From contig NZ_JAHEAG010000001.1 of the NCBI RefSeq assembly GCF_018596315.1, positions 558,001-622,000 of the forward strand: a stretch of 64,000 nucleotides of DNA, read 5' to 3'. Below are positions 55,601-62,715 of this stretch, piece after piece; position 1 is the first letter of the stretch, and each line of letters starts with the position of its first letter. This stretch comes from Bradyrhizobium sp. SRL28. Lineage in GTDB: Bacteria; Pseudomonadota; Alphaproteobacteria; Rhizobiales; Xanthobacteraceae. Under the pieces are notes generated by a model. That model saw only the letters and a list, made by a program, of their open reading frames with translations. It did no database searches and was not told where the DNA came from. Both the position numbers and the translations under genes were made by a program.

Positions 55601-56176
55601 CAGCGCACGGGCACCGTCGTACCAGACCTGAGTGGATTTGTCGGCGTACTGATAAAGGAATTTCAGATTGTCCTTCATCTGATCGACGATGTTGCTGACC
55701 GCCTCATCGGTCGAGCCGCTTAGATCCTCGGCGCGGAAGTTCGGATAGAAGTCGTCGTTCTTGAACAGGCCGATGTCGTGCTCGTAGCGCTCCGGTTCGA
55801 GCTTCATCGAGGCGACGTCAGGCTGTCCGTAGGCTGGCGGAGGCGCAGGATTTTTCTTCGTGCCCTTCGCTGTCGGGTTGCGCGACGCTATCGTGTTCGG
55901 ATGTTCACCCTTGCTGCCGGGCAGCGGTGTAACGCCGCTCGCCTTCGCCAGAGCGCTGGCGGTGGCAACATTGGCTTTGGTCTTGGCCTCGACCTTGTCG
56001 GTGTCGATGTCGCCGCCGCCGCCTCCGGTGGTCCACCGTCCATGTTCGTCGCGCGGGTGCTCGCTCTCGTCGAACGGCTGCTTCTTCGCCAGCAGCCGTC
56101 GCGCCCGCGCCCGCGCGATGCGGAAGCGTTGCGCCAGCGTGAGTTGCGCCTCGGCCTGCGCGAGGACGCGGAGCAT
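52667..56176 (-). CDS. Very large head-associated protein
   Basis: 1169 residues. An Arg-rich N-terminus with EHPRDEHGRWTTGG, a DUF7178-like domain (KSTQVWYDGARALVDDRVKL, AALSPTKDWDQNVHIADM), a middle of low complexity (residues 500-560), a second HPR-type motif (GKHPRVPAGGPDGGQFGPGG), then a GNAT-like domain (LGIEKVGVTANIDVGGYAWA, KYGYVPTQESW) and a long acidic C-terminus (EPDEDDEEEPQLELDDAEED). Two HPR/GQF motifs suggest a fusion of two head proteins. Residues 500-560 are covered by a better-looking frame (54499-54684), so the fusion may depend on a frameshift or be an artefact. Confidence 0.65.
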   Translation of the reverse strand: MLRVLAQAEAQLTLAQRFRIARARARRLLAKKQPFDESEHPRDEHGRWTTGGGGGDIDTDKVEAKTKANVATASALAKASGVTPLPGSKGEHPNTIASRNPTAKGTKKNPAPPPAYGQPDVASMKLEPERYEHDIGLFKNDDFYPNFRAEDLSGSTDEAVSNIVDQMKDNLKFLYQYADKSTQVWYDGARALVDDRVKLYGFNDASVAAVYAALSPTKDWDQNVHIADMLLQTYKKQQGTVWSKEMDEKSKTLWSAKNQKVVDLVRGKTLGELTSPAEKALWIRTYDETHNNPAYRTVLPNGALGEVTRNKDGSPAKVVWQSLPAITNAVRALEANGDLKIISDAMGTAHKVRSFYNNILDPHSANGDVTIDTHAVGAALLRQLSGSTVAVSHNFGNTPMKVDQPEGWEAAGASVKTGLSGLYPVYAQAYREAAKELGIQPRQLQSAVWVVKRDTFGNASKKTQDAIEAAWHAYHDNPKVTLEQTRSAIAKLIGLDKHERHYRIDEQGGRAGDARELHRDGVGPAAADMDGGAGDGAAGRAAGLDAVRTEERRAGAEELDWPTIRAQAQALLERKPKKPKQTEIELWPEKDETRDAFMDRCVIALTKCVGAKKAPGVCARKWRKSEKLGKKELVTRAAIEAEADADLLIEPCGKVCLACEGAPAPWSSKEWDEGKHPRVPAGGPDGGQFGPGGGGGAGSSAKPKGKGKAKKEDFDKAKIAIEGDKARQDAVIEKWNQTIGEDPAVFKQKFMGGLNGDMKIQAYGITGKFSLSGNVQNDQGSNVGTYTRDINIDDKSAYSAYFQLNRGSRGADMGKQMLAGNVETYRELGIEKVGVTANIDVGGYAWAKYGYVPTQESWNELRASLERRVSGGSSSARPGFDTYEADDWNMLSSDRQADVRDAWMRSTYSEFLESEEQNWRESGQALEDSKNSLVDLYNEGSIPEWATEAFAAARETREDAGDTPIPYTDQQLFAAISLDYKSKYGDGRDDPEVTFDDDKLQEPAGYDPTQQTLPGIEPLDPSQFLSQEMRDQLEKEMIDGFNEKAEKEADEIDPPTYLADSIAEYQEEYWDQKDDAEKLRHAVDLGLADIEIEPDEDDEEEPQLELDDAEEDPLLDAIHDRDPKAIWKVADSPRGKDLLLGTNWSGVLNLKDAEAMKRFDDYVGRVKHG
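54499..54684 (-). CDS. Alternative-frame gene inside the 1169-residue frame
   Basis: 61 residues, MNDIIELMNKAGVPVTRENY, IEMAWGLPLPTWTAELEMEL, PEELQDWTLF and an end VLKS. The composition is that of a normal acidic protein, whereas the 1169-residue frame here reads Gly/Ala/Arg-rich repeats. No clear Shine-Dalgarno, so it may be reached by coupling or by a +1 frameshift. The frame is shifted the same way as in the 52230-52421 case. Confidence 0.5.
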   Translation of the reverse strand: MNDIIELMNKAGVPVTRENYIEMAWGLPLPTWTAELEMELPEELQDWTLFEQKNGELVLKS

Positions 56177-56179
56177 GGT

Positions 56180-56575
56180 CTATGGGCGGCGAGCGGCAGC
56201 GGGTGCGTCGGCACCACCGACGCCGCCCTCGATCACTTCGATGGCGACGGCGAACTGGCGGGCCTGCGCTTGCGGCACAGGGCTCTTGGCGGTGCCGGAT
56301 CTGAACTTGATGAAGTTGATGTGGCGGCTCCAGTCGTCGCGGACGATGATCGCGGAATTGTCGCCGCGCACCACGATGGTAATCTCGTTGCCCGCCGCGT
56401 CGTACAGATTGTTGTAGCCGCTCGCGCCATCGGTCGAAATCTGGAACGTCATATTGGCATTGGTCCAGCCGCCGTCCGTGGTGATGCGGACGATGTTGCC
56501 CGCCGAGATGTCGATGCCGTCCGAGAGCGATTCACCGGCTTGGAAATGCGGGCCGTCGATGATTTGTAGCGTCAT
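56180..56575 (-). CDS. Small structural protein
   Basis: 131 residues, MTLQIIDGPHFQAGESLSDG, then ISAGNIVRITTDGGWTNANM and TFQISTDGASGYNNLYDAAG. A beta-sandwich pattern common among phage decoration or neck proteins. It is followed at once by the very large protein. Confidence 0.6.
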   Translation of the reverse strand: MTLQIIDGPHFQAGESLSDGIDISAGNIVRITTDGGWTNANMTFQISTDGASGYNNLYDAAGNEITIVVRGDNSAIIVRDDWSRHINFIKFRSGTAKSPVPQAQARQFAVAIEVIEGGVGGADAPAAARRP

Positions 56576-56589
56576 AGGTGTCTCCCTTG

Positions 56590-56808
56590 TCAGTCACTTT
56601 CCAGAACGATGATCGATGTCGGCACCTCGGGCGCGCGGACGCGCAGCGCCAGCTCGGTGGCGATGCAGGCCTTGCGTTCGATGCGGTTGTCGTAGAGGTG
56701 CGGGAATCGCGCGAGCCGCTCCAGCTCGGCGACGAGCTGCACCGAGTTCATGGATTTGTAGTTGGCCTGCCAGAGATCCGCAGACGGATATTCGTGTTGC
56801 TGCAGCAT
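56590..56808 (-). CDS. Hypothetical protein
   Basis: 72 residues, MLQQHEYPSADLWQANYKSM. Helical (VQLVAELERLARFPHLYDNR). Function unknown; AGGAGGC Shine-Dalgarno. Confidence 0.6.
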   Translation of the reverse strand: MLQQHEYPSADLWQANYKSMNSVQLVAELERLARFPHLYDNRIERKACIATELALRVRAPEVPTSIIVLESD

Positions 56809-56856
56809 GGATGCCTCCTGCTGGCTTTTGGAAAGCGGCGTGCTATACAGTGAGCC

Positions 56857-56949
56857 ATGGACAAACTGCCGCCATGGCTACTGGTGCTGATCGGAATGAC
56901 GACAGGCGCTGCCGTGTTCGCGGCTGGAGCGATGACGCAATGGCATTAG
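56857..56949 (+). CDS. Membrane micropeptide
   Basis: 30 residues, MDKLPPWLLVLIGMTTGAAV, FAAGAMTQWH; one transmembrane helix. Transcribed against the surrounding packaging genes. An extended -10 (TGC-TATACA, 56841-56849) lies just upstream, without a good -35. Confidence 0.5.
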   Translation: MDKLPPWLLVLIGMTTGAAVFAAGAMTQWH

Positions 56950-57152
56950 GACCGGGCAAGTATGACGACCTCTGCACGCTGGTGCGCGAACAGCTCGGCA
57001 TCGGCGATCACGGCGGCGGCGTGGTGCTGATCGTGGTCGGCGGTCCTGACGGCGGCGGTTTCGCCTGTCAGGCCGATCTGCAGACCACACTGGGACTGCC
57101 GGATCTGTTGGAGCATGTCGCGCAACAAATCCGCAAAGACGGAATCGGTTGA
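56940..57152 (+). CDS. Conserved small phage protein
   Basis: 70 residues, MALGPGKYDDLCTLVREQLG, then GGVVLIVVGGPDGGGFACQA and LPDLLEHVAQQIRKDG. I recognise the LGPGKYDDLC-GGVVLIV-GFxCQA pattern from many phage and proteobacterial genes; no function known. It overlaps the micropeptide gene by 10 bases. Both lie on the + strand within the - block, an insertion-like pair. Confidence 0.7.
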   Translation: MALGPGKYDDLCTLVREQLGIGDHGGGVVLIVVGGPDGGGFACQADLQTTLGLPDLLEHVAQQIRKDGIG

Positions 57153-57162
57153 TGTCGGTCTT

Positions 57163-57627
57163 TTAGATCGGCTGCGGTTCGCCGGTCGGCTGGATCGAGC
57201 CCGCCACCGCTTCGCCCGCGACGATCATGATGTCGCAGACCGTCAGCAGCTCGCGGGTGCCCTCGCCGAGATCGGCGTCAGCCCGCGCGCTCACCTGTGT
57301 GCGACCGATCGCCTTCGGGATCACCTTGCAGATGGTGTCGTCGCTGGCATCGACTTCGATGGTGGCGAGTTCTTCGTTGGCGGTGAACCACGTCACGTCG
57401 CCATCGACTTGCGCAGGATTGCCCGCGCCATCGACGTAGGAGACTTGCATCGTGACAGTGTGATCGGCAGGCAAATTGTACATGACGTGATCCCCTTCCA
57501 TTGTGATCGCAAACTGTTCGTATTTGACCGTGACCAGCGTATGAACGCGCGGCAACGGCTCCTCACCGACTTCCATGACCTTCAGTACGTTGGCAAAGAC
57601 GATCTCGACACGGGAGACCTCAACCAT
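57163..57627 (-). CDS. Ig-like domain structural protein
   Basis: 154 residues. The last 90 residues, VTMQVSYVDGAGNPAQVDGD, VTWFTANEELATIEVDASDD, resemble bacterial Ig-like (Big2) domains, common on phage capsids and tails. Converges with the + gene pair. Confidence 0.65.
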   Translation of the reverse strand: MVEVSRVEIVFANVLKVMEVGEEPLPRVHTLVTVKYEQFAITMEGDHVMYNLPADHTVTMQVSYVDGAGNPAQVDGDVTWFTANEELATIEVDASDDTICKVIPKAIGRTQVSARADADLGEGTRELLTVCDIMIVAGEAVAGSIQPTGEPQPI

Positions 57628-57946
57628 CGGTTCGCCTTTCCGGCCAGTCCGGCAGCTCGACGGTCTGGCCGTTCAGCGCGTGCGGGTTGTCGCTGCAGAA
57701 CACGATCTGGCCGTTGGTGATGAAGTAGTGGCACAGCGTGTGCTGGTGGCCCTCTTCGTCGGTGGTGAAGCAGCGCACGGACGGTGTGAAGGTCGGGCGA
57801 TCCATGTCGCCGTTGAAGCTCCACACCGCGCCGTTGCGATTTCGAATCCCGACTGCGATGCCGTGCGGCTCGTCGCAGGCGGGGCACCAGTGATGATAGC
57901 CGCGACCGGCGGCGTCGCTGTTGCCGCTGTACGGTCGCAGCTTCAT
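57620..57946 (-). CDS. DUF6527-like Cys/His protein
   Basis: 108 residues from MKLRPYSGNSDAAGRGYHHW. CPACDEPHGIAVGIRN then PTFTPSVRCFTTDEEGHQHT, LCHYFITNGQIVFCSD follows the DUF6527 pattern (CPxC-H, PTF-PSV, CHYFI-G-I-F-D-H). Metal binding is likely. Starts 2 bases after the previous stop. Confidence 0.75.
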   Translation of the reverse strand: MKLRPYSGNSDAAGRGYHHWCPACDEPHGIAVGIRNRNGAVWSFNGDMDRPTFTPSVRCFTTDEEGHQHTLCHYFITNGQIVFCSDNPHALNGQTVELPDWPERRTDG

Positions 57947-57948
57947 CG

Positions 57949-58626
57949 CTACTTCGGTTCGGGAGTTTCGGGCAGTGTGTTGTCGGGGCGAGTCGGTGCG
58001 CCTCCGGGCAAGGTATTGTCGATGCCCGGCTTTGCGGGCGGCTTCTGCGCCCACGCCCACGCCAGCACACCGTTGACGTTGACGATCACCCACGCGCCTT
58101 CTTCGGTGTTGACGCTGGTCGGCGGCGTCGGCGGCACCGCTGCGGCATACACCTTCGGCTGCGCGTGCGGCGGCAGGCCCTGATCCGGTCGGGTCCATCC
58201 TCCACCGGGCAGGCTGTTGTCGATGCCGGGCTGCTCGCCGGGCAAGCCTTGATCCGGACGCACCGGAGCCCATGGCAGGCCTTGGTCGGGATGACCGCCG
58301 CCCGAGCCCGGCGGACGATTGCCCGGATGACCGGGCTGCACGGGCAAACCGTGATCGGGGTGACCCGGATGGAAGATCGGGCGACCGTAACCCGGATCGA
58401 CCGCGCCAGAGCCCCAGCCACCGCCCCAGCCGGGCAGATAGTCGGGATAGATCGGACCGCCGCCCGGATGACCCGGTGCCCACGGCAGCGAATTGTCGGG
58501 GCGTCCCGGCGAGCCCGGCAGACCTTGGTCAGGACGCGGCCCGGAGCCCCAGCCACCGCCGAAGCCCGGCAGGCTGCCGACGTCGCCGCCGATGGGGATG
58601 ATCACTGCAAGAGTTGGTTGTCGCAT
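57949..58626 (-). CDS. Pro/Gly-rich repeat protein
   Basis: 225 residues. Starts MRQPTLAVIIPIGGDVG, then about 170 residues with repeats of the form RPDQGLPG, RPDNSLPW, GHPDHGLPV and PGIDNSLPGG. A folded segment near the end has ACAYVIV-like NTEEGAWVIVNVNGVLAWAW. Such PDNSLPG repeats are known in alphaproteobacterial prophage structural proteins, whose role I do not know. Confidence 0.6.
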   Translation of the reverse strand: MRQPTLAVIIPIGGDVGSLPGFGGGWGSGPRPDQGLPGSPGRPDNSLPWAPGHPGGGPIYPDYLPGWGGGWGSGAVDPGYGRPIFHPGHPDHGLPVQPGHPGNRPPGSGGGHPDQGLPWAPVRPDQGLPGEQPGIDNSLPGGGWTRPDQGLPPHAQPKVYAAAVPPTPPTSVNTEEGAWVIVNVNGVLAWAWAQKPPAKPGIDNTLPGGAPTRPDNTLPETPEPK

Positions 58627-58679
58627 GCTGTTTCCTTTTTGAATGTTGGGGAGGGGGCCGCGCTGGTTTTGTGTCAGTC

Positions 58680-58901
58680 TCAGGTGATGCTTTTTTTGAT
58701 TTTATTCTGTCGTCTGTAGACCACGTCGATGGTCCAGCCCCTGTCGTGGCAGTGTTTGCGCACGCGGTCGCGAGTCCATTTGCCGCGCTTCATGTAGCTG
58801 ACGATCGGCGCGGTCTCGACCACGACGTTGTCGTGCAGGATGATGCCAGCGGTGAACGGTCTCGGCTCGGTGCAGTGGATTTGCGCGAGGATCTCGATCA
58901 T
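58680..58901 (-). CDS. Hypothetical protein
   Basis: 73 residues, MIEILAQIHCTEPRPFTAGI, then basic KRGKWTRDRVRKHCHDRGWT. Overlaps the next gene by 4 bases. Unknown. Confidence 0.6.
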   Translation of the reverse strand: MIEILAQIHCTEPRPFTAGIILHDNVVVETAPIVSYMKRGKWTRDRVRKHCHDRGWTIDVVYRRQNKIKKSIT

Positions 58902-59092
58902 GCGTCGTAGCTGACCTCGATGGTGAAGCTGTCGCCGTCCTCGTACTCGTCGGCGTGCTCCATCCAGAATTTGTTGAGCGCGTCGATGATGCGCGGCGTC
59001 AGTTGTACACTGGTGACCAGCATGCCGCCTGCGCCGAGCACGCGCATCGCTTCGGTCGGTGCCTGCACCACGGTGAATTCGATCACAGGCAT
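58898..59092 (-). CDS. Hypothetical protein
   Basis: 64 residues, MPVIEFTVVQAPTEAMRVLG. Mixed alpha-beta with an acidic helical end. Unknown. Confidence 0.6.
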   Translation of the reverse strand: MPVIEFTVVQAPTEAMRVLGAGGMLVTSVQLTPRIIDALNKFWMEHADEYEDGDSFTIEVSYDA

Positions 59093-59184
59093 TACTGCGT
59101 CACCAGCAGGATCATGGCGAGAACGAGCACCACGGCCACCACCGCCAACGCGACAGTTATTCCGGTTCGTTTGTCGAGATACAT
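59092..59184 (-). CDS. Membrane micropeptide
   Basis: 30 residues, MYLDKRTGITVALAVVAVVL, VLAMILLVTQ; single membrane helix. Overlaps the end of the glycosyltransferase gene by 28 bases. Confidence 0.5.
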   Translation of the reverse strand: MYLDKRTGITVALAVVAVVLVLAMILLVTQ

Positions 59185-60149
59185 CGGAGCGCCTCGTTGA
59201 TGCGTGCGAACGGCGCAGACCAATCGTTGGCGTCGCTCTGCCGGTAGGTCTTCAGGGTCGGATACCAGCGCTCGACGTGGTGCCAGCGCCAGTCCGACAG
59301 ATAGGGCAGCAGCAGATGGGCGGAAGGATGGCCCATCGCACCGGCCAGATGTGCAGCTGCGGTGTCAACGCTGACGATGTGGTCCATCGCCTCGATGCGG
59401 TTGGCGACGTCTTCGAAGTCAGCGCCCGGCGGCAGCGGATCGACCCGCTCGTTGGCGATCGTGCCGGGCTGCAGGCTGTAGAGGTCGAAACCGTCGAGAT
59501 CCGCGAGCTGCAGGAAGCGCTCCAGCGTGAACATGGTCTGGGTCCGGCCGCACCACGCGATGCCGATCTTGTCGCTTGCATTGACCGCAGCGGGTAACTG
59601 CGATCCGAGATAGGGCGCGGCCGGGATGTTGTCGGCGTTGATGCCCAGCACGCCCATCACCGCGAACAACGGCAGGCGGCAATCGTAGCCGGTCAGATCG
59701 TCCGGCACCCTGTCGGTGACCTCGACGGCGAAGCTCTTCGCGGTGCGGACCAGAGCGCGGTCGATCACCAGCGTGGCGTCGGCGCGGGCGCTGATCTCGT
59801 CGAGAAAGCGCATCGCCATGATGGCGTCGCCATGGCCCAGCTCGTGGTAGACCAGCAAGCGGGTCGCACGTTCGCCCTGCCACAGCGGCAGCGCGGTGAT
59901 GCGGTCGATGTCGTTGCCGACAGGGCCGAAGCCGCGCCAGTGAAACAAGCGCCACGCCACCTCGTATTCCGGGAAGCCGCGCGCATAATCGCCGAGCGAG
60001 AGCAATGCGGTGGCACGGTTATAGCGGGCATATGGCTCGTTGGGGTCGATCTTCAGCGCCGCGTCGAAATTGACGATCGCGTGGTCGAACTGGTTCGCGT
60101 TGAAGTGCGCGATGCCGCGATGGACGTAGTGGTACGCAATCGGATTCAT
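59157..60149 (-). CDS. TPR-containing glycosyltransferase-like protein
   Basis: 330 residues from MNPIAYHYVHRGIAHFNANQ. Residues 1-75 contain two TPR units (FDHAIVNFDAALKIDPNEPY, YARYNRATALLSLGDYARGF). The rest follows the two-Rossmann layout of GT9/GT41-like enzymes: LLVYHELGHGDAIMAMRFL, KIGIAWCGRTQTMFTLERFL and IVSVDTAAAHLAGAMGHPSA. The D-T-A-x-x-H-L-x-G motif is usual for ADP-heptose-type transferases. Probably glycosylates a virion or host surface component. ATGA overlap with the methyltransferase gene. Confidence 0.75.
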   Translation of the reverse strand: MNPIAYHYVHRGIAHFNANQFDHAIVNFDAALKIDPNEPYARYNRATALLSLGDYARGFPEYEVAWRLFHWRGFGPVGNDIDRITALPLWQGERATRLLVYHELGHGDAIMAMRFLDEISARADATLVIDRALVRTAKSFAVEVTDRVPDDLTGYDCRLPLFAVMGVLGINADNIPAAPYLGSQLPAAVNASDKIGIAWCGRTQTMFTLERFLQLADLDGFDLYSLQPGTIANERVDPLPPGADFEDVANRIEAMDHIVSVDTAAAHLAGAMGHPSAHLLLPYLSDWRWHHVERWYPTLKTYRQSDANDWSAPFARINEALRCISTNEPE

Positions 60150-60691
60150 CGCCGTTCGAACACCAGCCACGTATTTTCAACGTGGGTGAGGTTGCGCCCC
60201 TGTGCCTGCAGCCGGTTCAGCACGCCGGTCACCTCCACGGTCGGGTTGCCGTAATCGTGCCAGATGATGAGGCCGCCGTGATTGATGATCGCGGCAGCCC
60301 AGACGCTGTCGGCCATCACTGCGCGCTTGCCGTGATCGCCGTCGATGAAGATGACGTCGGCGGCGTGCGGCAGCTCGGCACCGCGCAGCCGCAGCTCGAA
60401 ACGCGGATCGTCCTTGACCAGTTGACCCGGTTCGCCCGGATGCTCGATCCGTTGCGCCGGGATCTCGAATTGATAGGCGGCGTGGACGTCGATGCCGATG
60501 TAGCGCTCGATGCTCGGGATGTTCTCCAGCACCGCGCGTGCGGTCAGTCCGACGTTGACGCCGATTTCGACCATGGTGTGCGGTTCGACGCTCTTGATCA
60601 GTGTCAGCAGCACCTCCTGCTCGCCGGGGTGCATGTACTGCCGCACGGTCGAGCCGGTGACGCCGAGTTCGGCTTTGGTGATGGTCTTCAT
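60146..60691 (-). CDS. Class I SAM-dependent methyltransferase
   Basis: 181 residues. MVEIGVNVGLTARAVLENIP (SAM-binding E-x-G-x-x-x-G), IGIDVHAAYQFEIPAQRI, then DVIFIDGDHGKRAVMADSVW and GGLIIWHDYGNPTVEVTG, is a cephalosporin-hydroxylase/MTase_24 type pattern common next to glycosyltransferases. The target is probably a sugar. Start ATG 60691 overlaps the membrane peptide's stop. Confidence 0.8.
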   Translation of the reverse strand: MKTITKAELGVTGSTVRQYMHPGEQEVLLTLIKSVEPHTMVEIGVNVGLTARAVLENIPSIERYIGIDVHAAYQFEIPAQRIEHPGEPGQLVKDDPRFELRLRGAELPHAADVIFIDGDHGKRAVMADSVWAAAIINHGGLIIWHDYGNPTVEVTGVLNRLQAQGRNLTHVENTWLVFERR

Positions 60692-60798
60692 GACGTCAGC
60701 GCCCGGAAGCCGGATGCCATGAACAGCGCGAACGCCAGCGCGTAGGATTGGTCGATCACGGCGGCGAGGCACAGGAAGAACAGCAGCGGCGCGCTCAC
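60688..60798 (-). CDS. Membrane micropeptide (GTG start)
   Basis: 36 residues, MSAPLLFFLCLAAVIDQSYA, LAFALFMASGFRALTS. The GTG overlaps the preceding stop (GTGA) and its stop overlaps the methyltransferase start. Hydrophobic throughout, one or two spans. Confidence 0.55.
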   Translation of the reverse strand: MSAPLLFFLCLAAVIDQSYALAFALFMASGFRALTS

Positions 60799-61001
60799 GG
60801 CTCGGTCCGCAGCACTTCAACGGTCAGGCCTGCGGTGAGCACGATGGTCTCGTGGTCAGGGGCGATCTCCTTCCACAAATCCTTGATTCTTTGGGTCTGT
60901 TCCTTGGTGAGAAACAGCTCGGTTCGCACCACGAGCTTGTCGCCCGGCCGCAGCTCCAGTTTGGCAATCTCGAAACGGGTGACGTCGAAGTCTTTGATCA
61001 T
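60795..61001 (-). CDS. Hypothetical protein
   Basis: 68 residues, MIKDFDVTRFEIAKLELRPG then DKLVVRTELFLTKEQTQRIK. A beta-strand then helical arrangement; resembles small phage proteins of unknown function. ATGA overlap with the terminase gene. Confidence 0.6.
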   Translation of the reverse strand: MIKDFDVTRFEIAKLELRPGDKLVVRTELFLTKEQTQRIKDLWKEIAPDHETIVLTAGLTVEVLRTEP

Positions 61002-62548
61002 GCGATCAGCGTGGTCACATCCACCGGGCGCATCTGTTGCGCGACACCGACTGCCATCGCCAGCGCGACGAGGCCGTCAATGCGGCCACTGGACTTGTTC
61101 TTCGATAGCTTGCGGTTCGCATCGTCCTTACCTTCAACGACAGCGCAGGCCGCGCACATCGTCAGCACCGGGTGGTCGGCGTGGCAGAGCTGCTTGTCGC
61201 GGAGCAGCTCCTCCAGCGAGCGCAGCGCCGGGCTCATCGATTGCGTGCCCTGACCAAACTCGACGAAGCGGTCCTCGATCATGTTGACCGAGAAGCCTGC
61301 CTTCTCGAGCCACGGCTTCAGATGCGCCATGTTCCAGCGGTCGAACGCCAGCTTGCGAATGTTGTAGCGGTTGAACAGGTCGCGCAGGATCTTGGCGACG
61401 TATTCGTATTTGATGCTGTTGCCGTCACAGGTTTCGAGGAAGCCCTTTTGCGTCCACATATCGTAGGGTACGCGATCGGAGCGCGACTTCTCGGCGAGGC
61501 CCTCGGACGGCAGCCAGAACGTCGGCTTGACGTGCCACTTCTTGGCGTCGGGCTGGCCGATCAGCACCAGCGCGGTGAGATCAGCGACCGACGAGAGATC
61601 GAGCCCACCGTACAGCGGCGTGGTAGAGGCGAACGGCAGTACCTCGCCGCCGCAGCTCTTCCACACGCTCGGTGTGACGAAAGGGTTTGAGGCCTCCACG
61701 CGCTGATTGAGCACGAGGTTGCGAAACTCGGCTTCGCGGGCTGGCAGCCGTCGCGCATCCTCGGCCATGGCGAGGACTTCGGTCTTGTTCATGAAGATGT
61801 CGAGCGCCGGGTTGGCCTTGGCGATCGTCTCCTCATCGAACGGGTCGTCGTCCATCGGCGCAGTGTCGAAGCGCAGGATGGTGCGCGGATCGGCCCCCGT
61901 CGCGGCATCGTCGATCAGCATCGAGAGCAGATCAGCGTCGGATGGTGCCTGCGTCGAGATCACCACGGTCAGCGGTTCTTCCTGCGCGGCGGTCGAGGTC
62001 TCCATCGCTTCGTAGAGCGGGAAGCGCGGACCTTTGACCTGACCCAGCTCGTCGTGGATCGTCAGCACGGGCGACAGGCCGAACGCGGTACTGGTTTCGG
62101 CACTGAGCGCTTTGTACATGGTGCCGACGCCGGGGCATCGGAGTTCTTTCGCGCTTTCGCGGATCTTGACCACGCGGCGCAGCACCGGGCTCATCTTCAC
62201 CATCTTCGATGCCCGGTCGAAAATGATCGCGGCTTGGTCTCTGGATTGCGCGCAGGAATAGATCGAGCCGTTCGGCCGATATTCCGGGCCGCACAGGTGC
62301 AGCAGCACGATGGCGGCGCACTCGACGCTCTTGGCGTTCTTGCGGCCTCTGGAGACGATGGCGCGGCGGGTACCTGCCGGGTTGCCGTAGATCGCGCGGA
62401 AATCGTCCTGCATGAACTCGGCCATCACCAGCGGCTCGCCGACGTGCTTGCCCTCGGGCAGGAACAGGTACTTCTCGCACCAGTCGATGTTGCGCTGGGC
62501 GCGCTCGGCCGGGGTCAGCGGCGGAGCGAGGATCGCGGCGTCGGTCAC
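60998..62548 (-). CDS. Terminase large subunit
   Basis: 516 residues from GTG at 62548 (GTGA overlap). LPEGKHVGEPLVMAEFMQDD, then Walker A AIVSRGRKNAKSVECAA (residues 64-80), LTIHDELGQ as Walker B (162-169), STQAPSDADLLSMLIDD as coupling motif, and the nuclease half with GGLDLSSVADLTALVLIG and a late AACAVVEGKDDANRKLSKNK. This is the HK97/lambda-like Terminase_1 family, the ATP-driven packaging motor and nuclease. The longer frame (to 62632) lies in the upstream membrane gene. Confidence 0.9.
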   Translation of the reverse strand: MTDAAILAPPLTPAERAQRNIDWCEKYLFLPEGKHVGEPLVMAEFMQDDFRAIYGNPAGTRRAIVSRGRKNAKSVECAAIVLLHLCGPEYRPNGSIYSCAQSRDQAAIIFDRASKMVKMSPVLRRVVKIRESAKELRCPGVGTMYKALSAETSTAFGLSPVLTIHDELGQVKGPRFPLYEAMETSTAAQEEPLTVVISTQAPSDADLLSMLIDDAATGADPRTILRFDTAPMDDDPFDEETIAKANPALDIFMNKTEVLAMAEDARRLPAREAEFRNLVLNQRVEASNPFVTPSVWKSCGGEVLPFASTTPLYGGLDLSSVADLTALVLIGQPDAKKWHVKPTFWLPSEGLAEKSRSDRVPYDMWTQKGFLETCDGNSIKYEYVAKILRDLFNRYNIRKLAFDRWNMAHLKPWLEKAGFSVNMIEDRFVEFGQGTQSMSPALRSLEELLRDKQLCHADHPVLTMCAACAVVEGKDDANRKLSKNKSSGRIDGLVALAMAVGVAQQMRPVDVTTLIA

Positions 62549-62715
62549 GGCAGCACCAGCACCGCGCCAACGATCACCAGCACCGCGCCAACGATCAGGG
62601 CGACGCTTGCCCAGTCGGTGCGCCGCCGCCAATCGCCGAAATCATCGAGCCAGTCGCGGGGCCGTCCGCGCAGCTGGTCCTGCTTGTCGGTGATCAGCTT
62701 CTCCAGATCGGTCAT
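62545..62715 (-). CDS. Small membrane protein between terminase subunits
   Basis: 56 residues, MTDLEKLITDKQDQLRGRPR, DWLDDFGDWRRRTDWASVA, then a hydrophobic tail LIVGAVLVIVGAVLVLP. The tail is a 7-residue unit (IVGAVLV) repeated, encoded by a 21-base tandem repeat. ATGA/GTGA overlaps on both sides. Possibly a membrane tether; function unknown. Confidence 0.6.
   Translation of the reverse strand: MTDLEKLITDKQDQLRGRPRDWLDDFGDWRRRTDWASVALIVGAVLVIVGAVLVLP
62554..62597. repeat. 21-base tandem repeat (two copies)
   Basis: CACCAGCACCGCGCCAACGA followed by T is repeated exactly once more (62554-62574, 62575-62595). It lengthens the membrane helix of the small protein by one seven-residue unit. Confidence 0.8.
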
